32,836 nt of DNA from SbD1 sp049300095 (GCA_049300095.1 JBAQYM010000011.1:1-32836), one strand, 5' to 3'; shown: positions 1 to 8,907, numbered from the stretch's first letter. Notes: generated by a model not told the origin, from the sequence alone. Program-made: numbers and translations.

Positions 1-77
1 CGGGAATCCAGTGCATTTTCGGTCCGTTGCGCAAAACAAGACGCTGGATTCCCGCCCAAAAGCGCCGCGAGAATGAC
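1..77. repeat. Partial palindromic repeat, family A
   Basis: The window opens inside a copy of the element found complete at 21061-21160. The right arm (44-77) differs from that copy at only a couple of bases; most of the left arm lies outside the window. The inter-arm segment is the approximate reverse complement of the one at 21061, so the two copies are in opposite orientation. REP/MITE-like and non-coding. Confidence 0.8.
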
Positions 78-362
78 GAGCCGTAGGTCCCGAGGTGTAT
101 GGAGACTGCCCGGAATTCTGATCCATGCCACTGGGCAATGGCTCCTGGGATAGCTCCACAGGTTGTTTACGGACACGTTCTTAGTCCGCAAGGGTCGATC
201 TTCGATGTAACCTTCCCGTGATTTCCCCCCTGATCCAAAACCGTGGCTGATACAGATCGTTACACATTGTTACCGGATAGAGAAGCTCCGGGAGCCGGAC
301 TGTTGTATTTCATGCCCAATCAGCGTTGTCTTTGGGAAAACTCAAACGAAAAGGAGATTCAA
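78..362. other. Intergenic leader upstream of the Spy-like gene
   Basis: No convincing gene. An open frame runs from 243 into the Spy-like gene, but its first 40 codons lack a ribosome binding site and any signal-peptide character. A short segment at 162-187 (GTTTACGGACACG...) resembles one at 21276-21301, next to another repeat. The stretch nearest the gene holds a possible regulator site at 259-273. Confidence 0.5.
259..273 (+). promoter_or_regulatory. Candidate OmpR/CpxR-type direct repeat
   Basis: The sequence is GTTAC-ACATT-GTTAC: two identical 5-bp half-sites separated by 5 bp. This is the spacing of OmpR-family sites (the CpxR box is GTAAA-N5-GTAAA). It lies about 90 bp upstream of the Spy-like gene and the regulator at 1208. 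Autoregulation is an inference from architecture, and a 15-bp motif could be chance. Confidence 0.35.
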
Positions 363-833
363 ATGAAGACGGTATGCCGCAAAAAGACAGTTGTTGGTAT
401 CCTCTTGGGGGTGGCCCTGTTGATAGGGGGCTCGACCCTGTATGCGCACTTCGGACCTCCCGGAGGAGCGGGTTTCGGCAACCCCGGGGAGCATGCCGTC
501 ATGATTACGGCGTATCTCACCAAGAAGCTCGACCTGGACGCGGCCCAGCAACAAGAGCTTGATGCCATTGCTCAGAAACTCCTGGAAAAGGGAAAAACTC
601 ACCATGCACTGCACGCGAATGCCAGGGAGGAAGTGCTGAGCATTCTCAGGGCGGACACGGTGGACACGCAGCGCGTGCAGCTTCTCCAGGTTCAGCATCA
701 GGAGGCGATCAGCGATCTCATAGCCGAAGCCGGTAATCGGTTGACTGAGTTTGTGACCATGCTCAGACCTGAACAGAGACAGCGGCTTGCCAAATTAATC
801 GAAGATCATGCGAGCGGCTGTCCAATGCGCTAG
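363..833 (+). CDS. Spy/CpxP/ZraP-type periplasmic protein
   Basis: This 156-residue protein starts MKTVCRKKT and has a hydrophobic segment at about residues 10-27, a typical Sec signal or anchor. The rest is helical and charged. Near the C-terminus is LRPEQRQRL, a variant of the LTxxQ motif of Spy/CpxP/ZraP proteins. These periplasmic proteins act as chaperones or metal and envelope-stress accessories and are often regulated by, or inhibitory to, an adjacent two-component system. ATG 363 is chosen because AAGGAG lies just upstream and the signal peptide follows at once; the frame is open back to 243 without such signals. Its position ahead of an OmpR-type regulator and CpxA-like kinase supports the Cpx-like assignment. 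The ligand, whether metal or misfolded protein, cannot be read from the sequence. Confidence 0.85.
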   Translation: MKTVCRKKTVVGILLGVALLIGGSTLYAHFGPPGGAGFGNPGEHAVMITAYLTKKLDLDAAQQQELDAIAQKLLEKGKTHHALHANAREEVLSILRADTVDTQRVQLLQVQHQEAISDLIAEAGNRLTEFVTMLRPEQRQRLAKLIEDHASGCPMR

Positions 834-846
834 GCGCCAACTCGGA

Positions 847-875
847 CCCGCCGGGCGCGAGGGCGCTCCGGCGGG
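847..875 (+). terminator. GC-rich hairpin between first two genes
   Basis: Perfect 8-bp arms, CCCGCCGG at 847-854 and CCGGCGGG at 868-875, follow the Spy-like gene. There is no U-tract, so this is more likely an attenuating or mRNA-stabilising hairpin that sets expression of the downstream genes than a strong terminator. Confidence 0.4.
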
Positions 876-899
876 CCCTCCAGCCGCAAAGGAGTCAGC

Positions 900-1157
900 A
901 TGCAGGAGGAACCCCGGCCCTTGAGCCTCGATCTCGAAACCTCTTTGCCAAAATGGCTTGCCATGCGCAACCGGCAAATTCGGACTGTCTTACACACGCT
1001 GTTTCGGCTATCCTGTTGGACGGTCGTCGTATGGGTGGTCTGGAACCACGCACTTTCCAATTTTTTCAATTTCGGCAGGGTCGGTCTTCTGCTGTCGTTC
1101 GGATTGGGCGCATTCCTGCATGCCATGTCGACGATCCTGGAAGACCCGGGACCCTGA
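900..1157 (+). CDS. Small two-helix membrane protein, unknown function
   Basis: An 85-residue protein preceded by an excellent ribosome binding site (AAAGGAGTCAGC, then ATG). The first 30 residues are polar and charged. Two hydrophobic segments follow, at about 37-52 (rich in Trp and Val) and about 59-77, with a short acidic tail. I do not recognise a family. It lies 66 bp after the Spy-like gene and 50 bp before the response regulator, on the same strand, so it is probably co-transcribed. A membrane accessory of the stress-sensing kinase is one possible role, but this rests on position only. Confidence 0.65.
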   Translation: MQEEPRPLSLDLETSLPKWLAMRNRQIRTVLHTLFRLSCWTVVVWVVWNHALSNFFNFGRVGLLLSFGLGAFLHAMSTILEDPGP

Positions 1158-1207
1158 GGTATTAGCGGGATGATTCGCAGGCGTTCACCGCAAGGCAATT
1201 ATTTACT

Positions 1208-1903
1208 ATGAGCCAAAAGCACCGAATTCTCATCATTGACGATGATAAAAAGCTGAACAAGCTGCTCAAGGACTACTTGTCCCCGTTCGGATTTGAAGTG
1301 CTTGCGGCTGAAAGGCCCGACGAGGGCCTTCGGTGCCTCAAGACGCATTCTCCGGAACTGGTCATTCTTGACGTGATGCTTCCCGGCATGAACGGCTTCG
1401 AGCTGTGCAAGCTCATCCGGCAGGACCACAGGGTCCCGATCGTTATGCTTACAGCCAGGGGCGAAGTTACGGACCGTGTTGTCGGCCTCGAGCTTGGCGC
1501 GGACGATTACCTCGCAAAGCCATTCGATCCGAGGGAGCTGGTCGCTCGCATTCAGGCCGTGCTGCGCCGGTCCGCCGAGACGCCCAAGCCTCAGGTCCGC
1601 TCCTTCGGAAGGCTGAGCATAGATTCCGGCAGGCGGACCGCCTTTCTCGACGAACAACCGCTTTCTTTGACGACCAACGAATTTGCGGCTCTCGCCCTGC
1701 TTACCCGCTATGCGGGGCAGGTCCTCGACCGCGATCAGATATTGCAGGAACTTCGGGGAATTGACAGCGAAGCTTTCAACCGATCGGTGGATATTACCAT
1801 CAGCAGGTTGAGGCAGAAACTGGGCGACGACCCCAAGAACCCCTCTTTCATAAAGACCGTTTGGGGGAGCGGTTACGCTTTCGTCGGAGAGGACCCGCAA
1901 TGA
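1208..1903 (+). CDS. OmpR/CpxR-family response regulator
   Basis: A 231-residue protein with a complete receiver domain (about 1-120): acidic pocket D11-D13, phosphoacceptor Asp55 (VILDVMLPGMNG), Thr82 and Lys104 (LAKPFDP). A winged-helix effector domain (about 135-228) ends in the usual SVDITISRLRQKLGDD and VWGSGYAF signatures. It should bind tandem direct repeats near its own promoter when phosphorylated by the kinase encoded next. The gene overlaps the kinase start by an ATGA, indicating translational coupling. The ribosome binding site is modest (AAGG, 12 bases from the ATG). The CpxR-like role is inferred from the neighbouring Spy/CpxP-type protein; the family assignment itself is secure. 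Confidence 0.95.
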   Translation: MSQKHRILIIDDDKKLNKLLKDYLSPFGFEVLAAERPDEGLRCLKTHSPELVILDVMLPGMNGFELCKLIRQDHRVPIVMLTARGEVTDRVVGLELGADDYLAKPFDPRELVARIQAVLRRSAETPKPQVRSFGRLSIDSGRRTAFLDEQPLSLTTNEFAALALLTRYAGQVLDRDQILQELRGIDSEAFNRSVDITISRLRQKLGDDPKNPSFIKTVWGSGYAFVGEDPQ

Positions 1904-3213
1904 TACTCGGTCATCTCGGCAAAGCATTCCGCTCGATACATACCCGTTTGCTCCTGGTCATCCTTGTTGCCGGCGTGGGTATTAACGTCCTGCTCCTGGC
2001 GGCGCTTTCCGTGCATCGGGCAATACTGGCGGAAGCATTCCACAGCAGCATCGCCCAGTACGCTCAATACCTGGTGCGGGACCTGGGGTCTCCGCCGGAC
2101 TATAACCGCGCCGTGGAACTTGCCGGGCAAACGGGAATGGTCATCCACTACTTTTCGCCCGAGGCTGCCTGGTCCACCCCGGGGCAGGCGGCATGGCCTC
2201 CGATGGAGAGGGTCCTCAAACAACTGGCAAAGGGGGAAACCCATGGGGGCAATTACCATGGGCATCGCTACTTCACTTACCAGGCTGACCCGGATCGCAG
2301 GTTTGTGTTCCAGATCGTGGGAGGTCTCGCGCGTGACGGGCGGCTTGTCTGGGTGGGCCCCCTGCTCCTGTTCTTTGTGACCCTGCTTCTTGCGGGGTCC
2401 CTGCTCTGGATTCGTCGAATCATGGCCCCGCTCCGTCTCCTGTCACGGGGAGTGCGCGAGGTGGGGGCGGGCTGCCTGGATCACCGGGTGTCCGTCCGTT
2501 GCGCTGACGAACTGGGCGAGGTTGCCGCGGCGTTCAACCAGATGGCCGAGCGGCTGCAGAACCTCATTCGCTCGAAGGACCGGATGTTGCTGGATGTAAG
2601 CCATGAGCTGCGCTCCCCGCTCACGCGGATGAGACTGGCCCTGGCAATGTCGGCGCCCGATCCCCTGAAAGAGTCCCTGGCTGAAGATATTGACGAGATG
2701 GACCGGATGGTGACAACCATTCTTGCAAATGCCCGGATGCAAAGCGGCAATCTCAGTCTCGATTGCCACGTGGTCGATCTCACCTCGGTTATCCGGGAGG
2801 CGATCAAACCCCTGGAAGACCAACCGCCGGGCGTGCGCCTGCGGGACGGTCCGGAATCGGTCGACGCATTTCTGGATTCCGAGAAGGTCAAAACAGTCCT
2901 TCGTAACGTGGTCGGAAATGGAATCAAGTACTCGCGTGAGACGAGCAGCCCTGTGACAATCCGAGTGCGGGTCGAGGAGGGGTCGAGCATCGTTGAGGTC
3001 CGGGATGAGGGGATAGGAATATCGGAGCGGGACCTCCCCTTCGTCTTCGAACCGTTTTACAGGGTCGATCCTTCACGATCAAGGGAAACCGGGGGGTTCG
3101 GCCTTGGTCTCAGTCTGTGCAAAGCCATTATGGAGGCCCACCACGGCTCGATCTCCATACAAAGCGCCGTGGGGAAAGGAACTACCGTCCAGCTTCGGTT
3201 CCCTCGCGAATAA
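1900..3213 (+). CDS. CpxA-like membrane sensor histidine kinase
   Basis: A 437-residue kinase starting at the ATG that overlaps the regulator stop (ATGA, 1900-1903); an upstream in-frame ATG at 1861 lies within the regulator gene and is unlikely. Order: TM1 about 17-39, a periplasmic region of about 110 residues, TM2 about 152-172, HAMP about 173-225, HisKA with phosphoacceptor His235 in DVSHELRSPLTRM, then HATPase with DEGIGIS (G1), a FEPFYR F-box and GFGLGLSLCKAI (G2). All catalytic motifs look intact. It should autophosphorylate and signal to the regulator at 1208, with the Spy-like protein as likely periplasmic partner. It lies at the end of the plus-strand cluster; the next gene is convergent, 97 bp away. 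Confidence 0.94.
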   Translation: MILGHLGKAFRSIHTRLLLVILVAGVGINVLLLAALSVHRAILAEAFHSSIAQYAQYLVRDLGSPPDYNRAVELAGQTGMVIHYFSPEAAWSTPGQAAWPPMERVLKQLAKGETHGGNYHGHRYFTYQADPDRRFVFQIVGGLARDGRLVWVGPLLLFFVTLLLAGSLLWIRRIMAPLRLLSRGVREVGAGCLDHRVSVRCADELGEVAAAFNQMAERLQNLIRSKDRMLLDVSHELRSPLTRMRLALAMSAPDPLKESLAEDIDEMDRMVTTILANARMQSGNLSLDCHVVDLTSVIREAIKPLEDQPPGVRLRDGPESVDAFLDSEKVKTVLRNVVGNGIKYSRETSSPVTIRVRVEEGSSIVEVRDEGIGISERDLPFVFEPFYRVDPSRSRETGGFGLGLSLCKAIMEAHHGSISIQSAVGKGTTVQLRFPRE

Positions 3214-3310
3214 ACCGGCCGGTGAAGGACAATGGAATTGTGCGGGCGAGAAATGCCGCAATTTCTCACCCGCTCATGCGGGGCATGAATATCGGCGGGA
3301 TTGACGCCGG

Positions 3311-5176
3311 CTATTTCCGCCGTTTCTTCCAAAAGACGGGAATAAGGGAAACGAGCACAATCAACCCGACCCCGATGATAAATTCGGGGGAGATCTTTCC
3401 CCGTATCACGTCCAGGAGAGAGCTCGAAAACACTATGAAGGCGACGCAGGCCGGCAGCATGCAAAAGAAGGTGGCCAGGGCATAGTGGAGGAACCTGACC
3501 TTGGTCAGGCCGAACGCGTAATTAAGGAGATTGAAAGGAAAAAGAGGGATCAGGCGCGTTATGGCGACAACCTTCCACCCATGGCGCTGGACCTCTTCGT
3601 CGAGTTTGAGCCACCTGGGGCTTTTTAATTTGCCCTCGACCCAGTCGCCCGCGAGGTAGCGCGATATCAAAAATGCCAGGCACGCCCCCACCGTCGAACT
3701 CGTGATGGTGTAGACCACCCCCCAGAAGGGTCCGAAGAGAATGCCTCCCGCAATGGTGATGGGAAGTCCGGGGAGAAAAAGCGCCGGAGCGACCGCGTAG
3801 ACGAGCATATACAGCAGGGGCGCGCCGATTCCGAATCCCTCTATCCAGCCCCTCAGGGTCTCCTGTTCCATGTACCGGGTCGCGCCGCTCAAATGCACCG
3901 CCAGAATGGCTCCAACGACCACCATGAGCAAGAGGAGGCGGACAATGAGTCCCCTTCTGCCGGCCTTTGCGTCCGCGCTGAATGTCCGCTCCCGCGTTAC
4001 CGCCGCGTCCACGTTCTTTTTGAACCAGCTTTTGAGGCGGATGCGATTCCAATACGTTACCGGCGCCCGTGAGACTTTCACCTCTCCCGACAGCGTGGCC
4101 TCGGGTTCGAAGAGCAGGTCGAGGATATGGGCCGTCGGGGTGGTCCCTCCCAACGAATTGGCGCAACCGGCACAGTAGGTGATCGTCTTCCCGGCCCGGA
4201 CCTCATCCTTCCTGAGTGAGCGCCAGCTCTCGGCAAGCTCGGGCGAGAGGAAGCCGACCGAACCCCCTTCGCCGCAACAAAGCGTCTTTTCCCCGTGGTG
4301 GGCCATCTCCTCGACGGTAAGCCCCGCATTTGCGGCCAGGGTCCGCACTGCCGCATGGATCGAGCCTTCGAACCGCACGGCGCACGGATCGTGCACCGTC
4401 ACGGCGCCGGAGATCCTCTGACTTCCCGGAAGACCATTCTCCGCCAGGGATTCATACACGGTGCCGGTTGAAAGCTCCCCTCCGTAATCTTTGAATATCC
4501 TCAGGCAATTCGGGCAGGCGACAAGCACATTGCGGACGCCATGTTCAACAAGGTACTCTTTCATCTCCCCGAAAGTCGACTCAAAGGACTTTTCGCGTCC
4601 GAGATCGTGAGAAGGCTTGGAACAGCAATCAAGCACGATACCCAAATTGGGAATTGTCCGCGTCAAGTGAGTGTAGAGTTCCTTAACTCGTTCCGGACGG
4701 GTCCCCGGCAGAGTGCAACCGGGAAAGAACACCGTCCCGCAACCCGTGGGCAGCGCATACAATGAGTACCGGCGCGATGTTCCACGTTTTTCATATCCGA
4801 GAATCACCGAGTGCTCCGGATAATCTCCCTCGCCCCCGCGCACGGCCTCCCTGCGCATCTCCAAAAACATCCCCGCCGGATCGACATCCTCCGGACAGAC
4901 GGCGGTGCACAGGCGGCACAGGCTGCATTCAAAGGGCCTGCCCCGCGCCGCCTTGTCGCCGGGATTGTAACGGTCGGCAAGGGATTTTGGGCTCCCGTAC
5001 ATGTCAAGGAACCTGCACTCCTTCCGGCAGAGTCCGCACTCGATGCATCTTTCCGAGACGGTTTCGAGCAAGTCGGCGAGTCCCCGGGAAACGTCCCTGC
5101 CGCTGAACTGTGCGGCCCGCGGACCCGGATCGGGAAGCTCCTCTTGAATATGAATTTTCGTTTTAACAGGGCACAC
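3311..5176 (-). CDS. Fe-S/CCG oxidoreductase fused to a TVP38/TMEM64 (VTT) membrane domain
   Basis: About 621 residues from a GTG at 5176 preceded by GGAGAGACGCC; the frame is open to an ATG at 5275, but those 33 extra residues look like unrelated translation. The N-terminal part has two 4Fe-4S motifs, CIECGLCRKEC (about 44-54) and CSLCRLCTAVCP (about 84-95). Two CCG-type cysteine regions follow (PGC...CC..., then DPC...CCGEGGS and YCAGC), as in GlpC, HdrD and LutA-like proteins. From about residue 408 the protein becomes a polytopic membrane domain with the VTT signatures GGILFGPFWG and RLIPLFPFNLLNYAFG and a basic KKRRK end. The first half implies electron transfer through Fe-S clusters; the second resembles DedA-related proteins linked to lipid or small-molecule movement. 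Both parts are in one uninterrupted frame. Substrate and partner are unknown. Confidence 0.9.
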   Translation of the reverse strand: MCPVKTKIHIQEELPDPGPRAAQFSGRDVSRGLADLLETVSERCIECGLCRKECRFLDMYGSPKSLADRYNPGDKAARGRPFECSLCRLCTAVCPEDVDPAGMFLEMRREAVRGGEGDYPEHSVILGYEKRGTSRRYSLYALPTGCGTVFFPGCTLPGTRPERVKELYTHLTRTIPNLGIVLDCCSKPSHDLGREKSFESTFGEMKEYLVEHGVRNVLVACPNCLRIFKDYGGELSTGTVYESLAENGLPGSQRISGAVTVHDPCAVRFEGSIHAAVRTLAANAGLTVEEMAHHGEKTLCCGEGGSVGFLSPELAESWRSLRKDEVRAGKTITYCAGCANSLGGTTPTAHILDLLFEPEATLSGEVKVSRAPVTYWNRIRLKSWFKKNVDAAVTRERTFSADAKAGRRGLIVRLLLLMVVVGAILAVHLSGATRYMEQETLRGWIEGFGIGAPLLYMLVYAVAPALFLPGLPITIAGGILFGPFWGVVYTITSSTVGACLAFLISRYLAGDWVEGKLKSPRWLKLDEEVQRHGWKVVAITRLIPLFPFNLLNYAFGLTKVRFLHYALATFFCMLPACVAFIVFSSSLLDVIRGKISPEFIIGVGLIVLVSLIPVFWKKRRK

Positions 5177-5275
5177 GGCGTCTCTCCATTCGCGGTTGGG
5201 AGTCGGAAGGACCAATAACGGAGGTCGGAAGTCACCAGAGTGGGGCCGGAGGCGGACGATCCACCTCCCCGCCAT

Positions 5276-5829
5276 TCATGCGCGCTCTCTGTGGATTGCT
5301 TTTTGTGGCCGGGAGACCCGCGTGAATAACGGCGAGACCGTTACCCCAGGTCATTCCCGGCCCTTCCTCATTCCCCGCGTGTCCAGGCGGGAAGGCATCT
5401 CGCGAAGTGCGCCGGTCCGGGGACCCGGGGGATCAGGCGTTTACTCTTAGGCTGTATTTTACGATACGTCAAATAGGTATTAACGATATATTTGGCGGGG
5501 ATTATAGGACTGGCAAAGGCTTTGCAGACTTGCTGGAACGTCGGGCCGTCGATCTCTGTTGACGAATGCGGGTAAGTTCCATTAGATACTTACCTGAATT
5601 GAGCGATTATTTTGCCGATTAAGTCGGATCGTCATTCCGGCGCACGCCGGAATCCAGTCCACGCCGGAAACCCGCTGGATACCGGCTTGCGCCGGTATGA
5701 CGCCGCTCTATGGGCTGAATCGCTCAAATTAGGACTTAAGCCGTTTCTGAATGGCTCTTTCTTGTCAAAGCGGTCCGCTTTGGCTGGACAGGTCCGATGG
5801 CGGGGGGGGCTGCTGTGTACGGAATCGAG
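5276..5829. other. Intergenic region with repeat, no supported gene
   Basis: This region separates divergently transcribed genes. It is AT-richer around 5450-5620 and contains a short inverted repeat (GGTAAGT at 5571-5577 with ACTTACC at 5588-5594), followed by repeat family B at 5621-5734. It presumably carries promoters for the Fe-S/VTT gene and the glycosyltransferase, but I could not define -35/-10 boxes with confidence. Confidence 0.5.
5621..5734. repeat. Palindromic repeat, family B, copy 1
   Basis: About 114 bp, nearly the same as 21296-21409 and in the same orientation. It contains two hairpins: ATTCCGGCG-CA-CGCCGGAAT (5634-5653) and ATACCGGC-TTGC-GCCGGTAT (5679-5698). Both copies end in GAATCGCTCAAATTAGGA. 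This is a REP/BIME-like interspersed element with no coding capacity. Confidence 0.85.
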
Positions 5830-7341
5830 ATGAAAATTACCCGCATAACAAAGGCAACCGGTCCCGGTGCACAGCATCTCAGGCAGATCCTCTCATGGGG
5901 ATTGCCTGCCGTCATCACCATCTCCTATCTCATTTTAGCGCTTCAGTCAGACTTGGGTTTGGCCTTTCCCACCCTGATAGGAGTCACGAGCGTCATCATC
6001 ATGGTGCTTGCGGTGATCCTGTACGCCGGAGAACGCGGAGCGATCGATTGGTCTCCCACGGTAATCCTCCTGGTTTCCGTGGTTCTCCGAACTATTTTTC
6101 TCTTTCGTCCTCCCGACCTCTCCGACGACATTTACCGGTACATTTGGGATGGCCTGCTGGTCCTGAACGGTCAAAATCCTTACTCGGCCGTTCCCTCAAA
6201 CATGCAGCCGCCCAATGACGCTTCTCATTACCTGCTCCGGATGATGAACCATCCCGACTTCGCGACCATCTATCCCCCCGGCGCCCAACTCATTTTCGCT
6301 GCCGGGGCTTACCTCGGCGACAGTTTCCGGGGACTTAAAGTCGTGCTGGTATTAATGGATTCCATTTCATGCGCCCTGATCATAAAGTTGCTCTCACACG
6401 CCGGACTGCCTTCATGGAGGGCGGTGCTCTATGCGTGGCACCCCGTTCCAATTCTCGAGATCGGCTCTTCGGGGCACATCGACGGGGCGGGGGTCCTTTT
6501 CTTACTTCTCACCATTGCATTGCTGCGGGCGCCGGCAGGGGCCCGTTCCATAGGACCGGGGCCGCCCGCCCGGCCCGAGTATTTCCCGAAAAGACCTGTT
6601 TTTCTTGCCGCCTCGGCGGGTCTTGCATTCTCCTGGGCGGCGCTCGTAAAACTCTTTCCGCTCCTTTTCCTTCCGGGCATCTTTATGCTGGTCGGGAAAA
6701 ACTGCCGAGTTGTGTTTCTCACAGGGGTTCTTGCGGGTGCATGCGCCCTGACGCTTCCATTTCTGCCGGACCTCAAGAATATGTTTACAACCCTCGACAC
6801 CTACCTCCGCAATTGGGAGTTTGCCGGGTTGGCATTTCGCACCCTTCGCCGGATTACATCGTCAGGGGACTCCGCACGGCTGGTTCTCGCCTGCTTTTTC
6901 CAGTGCTCGGCCGCGGCCATATTCGGCGCGCTCTGGTTCGGGACATACCCGATCTTTCGACGTGGAAGCCGGGACGGTTCAAGCGATTCCCAGCCTGGTC
7001 TTTTGCCGCCCGCTCTCGATAAAGATTACTTCCTTGCGGTCATGAAAACCCTTTACTTCATCACCATGGCGTTTCTCTTCCTGACCCCCACCCTGCACCC
7101 ATGGTACGCTTTATACCTGGTCTGTTTTCTGCCGTTCACGCCGGGGGTCGGGGGCCTGGTGCTCAGCGCGACAATTTTCCTCCCTTATATCGTGCTCATT
7201 CCCCATAAGCTTTTCGGACTGTGGGTCGAGGGTCCTTACACTCCGGCGGTGATATGGCTTGCCCCCGCCTCCGCCGTCCTTCTTCTTGCTCTCACGCGAA
7301 AGCCGCGGGAGCACCGGCATGCCGTCGAGCGGCGGCCATGA
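5830..7341 (+). CDS. GT-C type polytopic glycosyltransferase
   Basis: A 503-residue integral membrane protein with about ten or more hydrophobic segments. After the first helices comes PPDLSDDIYRYIWDG followed by NGQNPYS. An acidic first periplasmic loop of this kind, with Asp-Asp and a conserved RYIWDG, is typical of GT-C enzymes using polyprenyl-phosphate sugars (mannosyltransferase-like/DUF2029-type families). ATG 5830 (GGAATCGAG upstream, MKITRITK start) is preferred over the ATG at 5797, which has a poor ribosome binding site. A proline- and arginine-rich loop lies at about residues 240-260. The likely role is sugar transfer to a lipid or envelope glycan on the outer face of the membrane. 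Donor and acceptor are not determinable. A radical SAM gene follows on the same strand after 138 bp. Confidence 0.75.
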   Translation: MKITRITKATGPGAQHLRQILSWGLPAVITISYLILALQSDLGLAFPTLIGVTSVIIMVLAVILYAGERGAIDWSPTVILLVSVVLRTIFLFRPPDLSDDIYRYIWDGLLVLNGQNPYSAVPSNMQPPNDASHYLLRMMNHPDFATIYPPGAQLIFAAGAYLGDSFRGLKVVLVLMDSISCALIIKLLSHAGLPSWRAVLYAWHPVPILEIGSSGHIDGAGVLFLLLTIALLRAPAGARSIGPGPPARPEYFPKRPVFLAASAGLAFSWAALVKLFPLLFLPGIFMLVGKNCRVVFLTGVLAGACALTLPFLPDLKNMFTTLDTYLRNWEFAGLAFRTLRRITSSGDSARLVLACFFQCSAAAIFGALWFGTYPIFRRGSRDGSSDSQPGLLPPALDKDYFLAVMKTLYFITMAFLFLTPTLHPWYALYLVCFLPFTPGVGGLVLSATIFLPYIVLIPHKLFGLWVEGPYTPAVIWLAPASAVLLLALTRKPREHRHAVERRP

Positions 7342-7479
7342 CTCTTTTCACGATCACGCACCCTGGTCTTTTATTCCGGGACCGTTCCTTGACGGCTGCC
7401 GCCATTCCTCCGGTGGAATGGCGACAGCCGCGCCGTAATCTCACGCAGCCGACAGCACCGCGCATCTTCGAGGAATATC

Positions 7480-8907
7480 ATGAACGTACTGTTTCTCATC
7501 TCCGACTATCTCATCCAACCGCTCGGCGTTGCATACCTTTCGGCCGCTTTGCGGCAGAACGGACACCTTACCGAGGTGGCGGCGCTCCGCGATGTGCGCC
7601 GGCAGAACATGCTGCTGCGGGACTTCAAACCGCGGATACTCTGCCTTTCTTCAGCCACCGGCCAGCATACGCACTTTTTGCGCAGGGCCCGGCAGATACG
7701 CGGGGAATACCCCAAACTCTTTGTGCTCGCCGGGGGACCTCATGCGACATTTTATCCCGAGTTCGTCTATGAGCGGGGAATCGACGCGGCATGTCGCGGC
7801 GAAGGAGAAATCGCCCTGCCCGCCATGGCCGCCTTCGTCGAGAGGAACGGCTTCCTGCCCGAGCGCATGGCAAACTGGTGGGTAAAACAGCCGGACGGTT
7901 CGGTGACGGTGAGCGATGTCGGCCCCCTGATAGGGGACCTGGACACGCTCCCCCCTCCCGACCGGGACGTGTTCGACCGGGCGCGACCGGGCATTCGACG
8001 CCAAACCGCATACGTAATGGCGTCCCGCGGCTGCCCCTACAAGTGCGGCTATTGTTTCAACCATGCCTATCAGGAACTCTACCGCGGCAAAGGCGGGATG
8101 TGCCGGCGGCGCGGCGTGGGAAACCTGCTCGAAGAACTCGATATTCTCAAACGGCGCTACCCCTTGCAGATCTTCGTCTTTCAGGATGATACCTTCAACC
8201 TGGATAAAGACTGGCTCGGAGAATTTTCAGACCGCTATGCGCGGCGGACAGGCGTGCCTTTTCACTGCCATCTGCGCGCGGAACTGCTTGACGAGGACAC
8301 TGTCCGCATGCTGCGCCGCGCGGGCTGCCTGTCCGTGAAGCTCGGGCTGGAAGCGGGCCGGGACCGGGTCCGCAACGGCATCCTGAACCGGGACATGCGC
8401 CTCGAAGATTTCGAAAACGCCTGCGGGCTGCTGCACAAATACGGCATTCGTTTTGCGATCGAGAATATACTGGCCGTTCCGGGGAGCACCCTCGAGGACG
8501 ATTTGTTCACCTATGAAGTCAATAACCGCGCCAGGCCTCATTATGCCTTTGCAACGCTCCTGCAGGTGTATCCAAGGACCCGCATCGCTGAATATGCGCG
8601 ACAGCACGGTTTTGCAGACTCATCACGGGCTGAATTCCCCGTTACCTTTTACCAGAATTCCGGCCTGAATATCGAGGACAAGGAAAGCCGCGGCAGACTG
8701 CGCTCGCTGTTTGCCCTGGGCGTTGGCCTGAGGCTGCCGGCGCGCACCGTGCGCAGACTGGCGCGGCCTCGGCTGAGACGGGTTTACGAAATCCTTGACA
8801 GGTTGTGGAAGGGCTACTGCCTGCGGTTCCGGATCTATCCGTATAGCCAGGACCTTTTCGGATTCTTGCGCGAGACGGCGCAGTATCTGCAGAACAAATA
8901 TTATTGA
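7480..8907 (+). CDS. B12-binding-domain radical SAM protein
   Basis: A 475-residue protein with a GAGGAATATC ribosome binding site. Residues 1-150 form a cobalamin-binding-like Rossmann domain: an N-terminal NVLFLISDYLIQPLGVAYLSAAL stretch (given here as its first residues NVLFLISDY), then LAGGPHATFYPE and GEGEIALP. The radical SAM core follows, with the 4Fe-4S/SAM motif C185-P-Y-K-C189-G-Y-C192 and the downstream strands FQDDTFN and KLGLEAGRDRVR. This BchE/P-methylase-like architecture acts on unreactive carbons (methylation, ring formation) in lipid, pigment or natural-product pathways. The C-terminus is basic and helical. The substrate is unknown; the preceding GT-C gene suggests an envelope lipid or glycan pathway, but 138 bp separate them. 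Confidence 0.9.
   Translation: MNVLFLISDYLIQPLGVAYLSAALRQNGHLTEVAALRDVRRQNMLLRDFKPRILCLSSATGQHTHFLRRARQIRGEYPKLFVLAGGPHATFYPEFVYERGIDAACRGEGEIALPAMAAFVERNGFLPERMANWWVKQPDGSVTVSDVGPLIGDLDTLPPPDRDVFDRARPGIRRQTAYVMASRGCPYKCGYCFNHAYQELYRGKGGMCRRRGVGNLLEELDILKRRYPLQIFVFQDDTFNLDKDWLGEFSDRYARRTGVPFHCHLRAELLDEDTVRMLRRAGCLSVKLGLEAGRDRVRNGILNRDMRLEDFENACGLLHKYGIRFAIENILAVPGSTLEDDLFTYEVNNRARPHYAFATLLQVYPRTRIAEYARQHGFADSSRAEFPVTFYQNSGLNIEDKESRGRLRSLFALGVGLRLPARTVRRLARPRLRRVYEILDRLWKGYCLRFRIYPYSQDLFGFLRETAQYLQNKYY

Noticed and set aside
243..362. Longer N-terminus of the Spy-like protein
   Set aside because: No ribosome binding site at 243, and the added 40 residues would bury the signal peptide; ATG 363 has AAGGAG and an immediate signal sequence.
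5621..5734. CRISPR-like repeats
   Set aside because: Only two distant copies with internal dyads, no spacer array and no cas genes; REP-like elements fit better.
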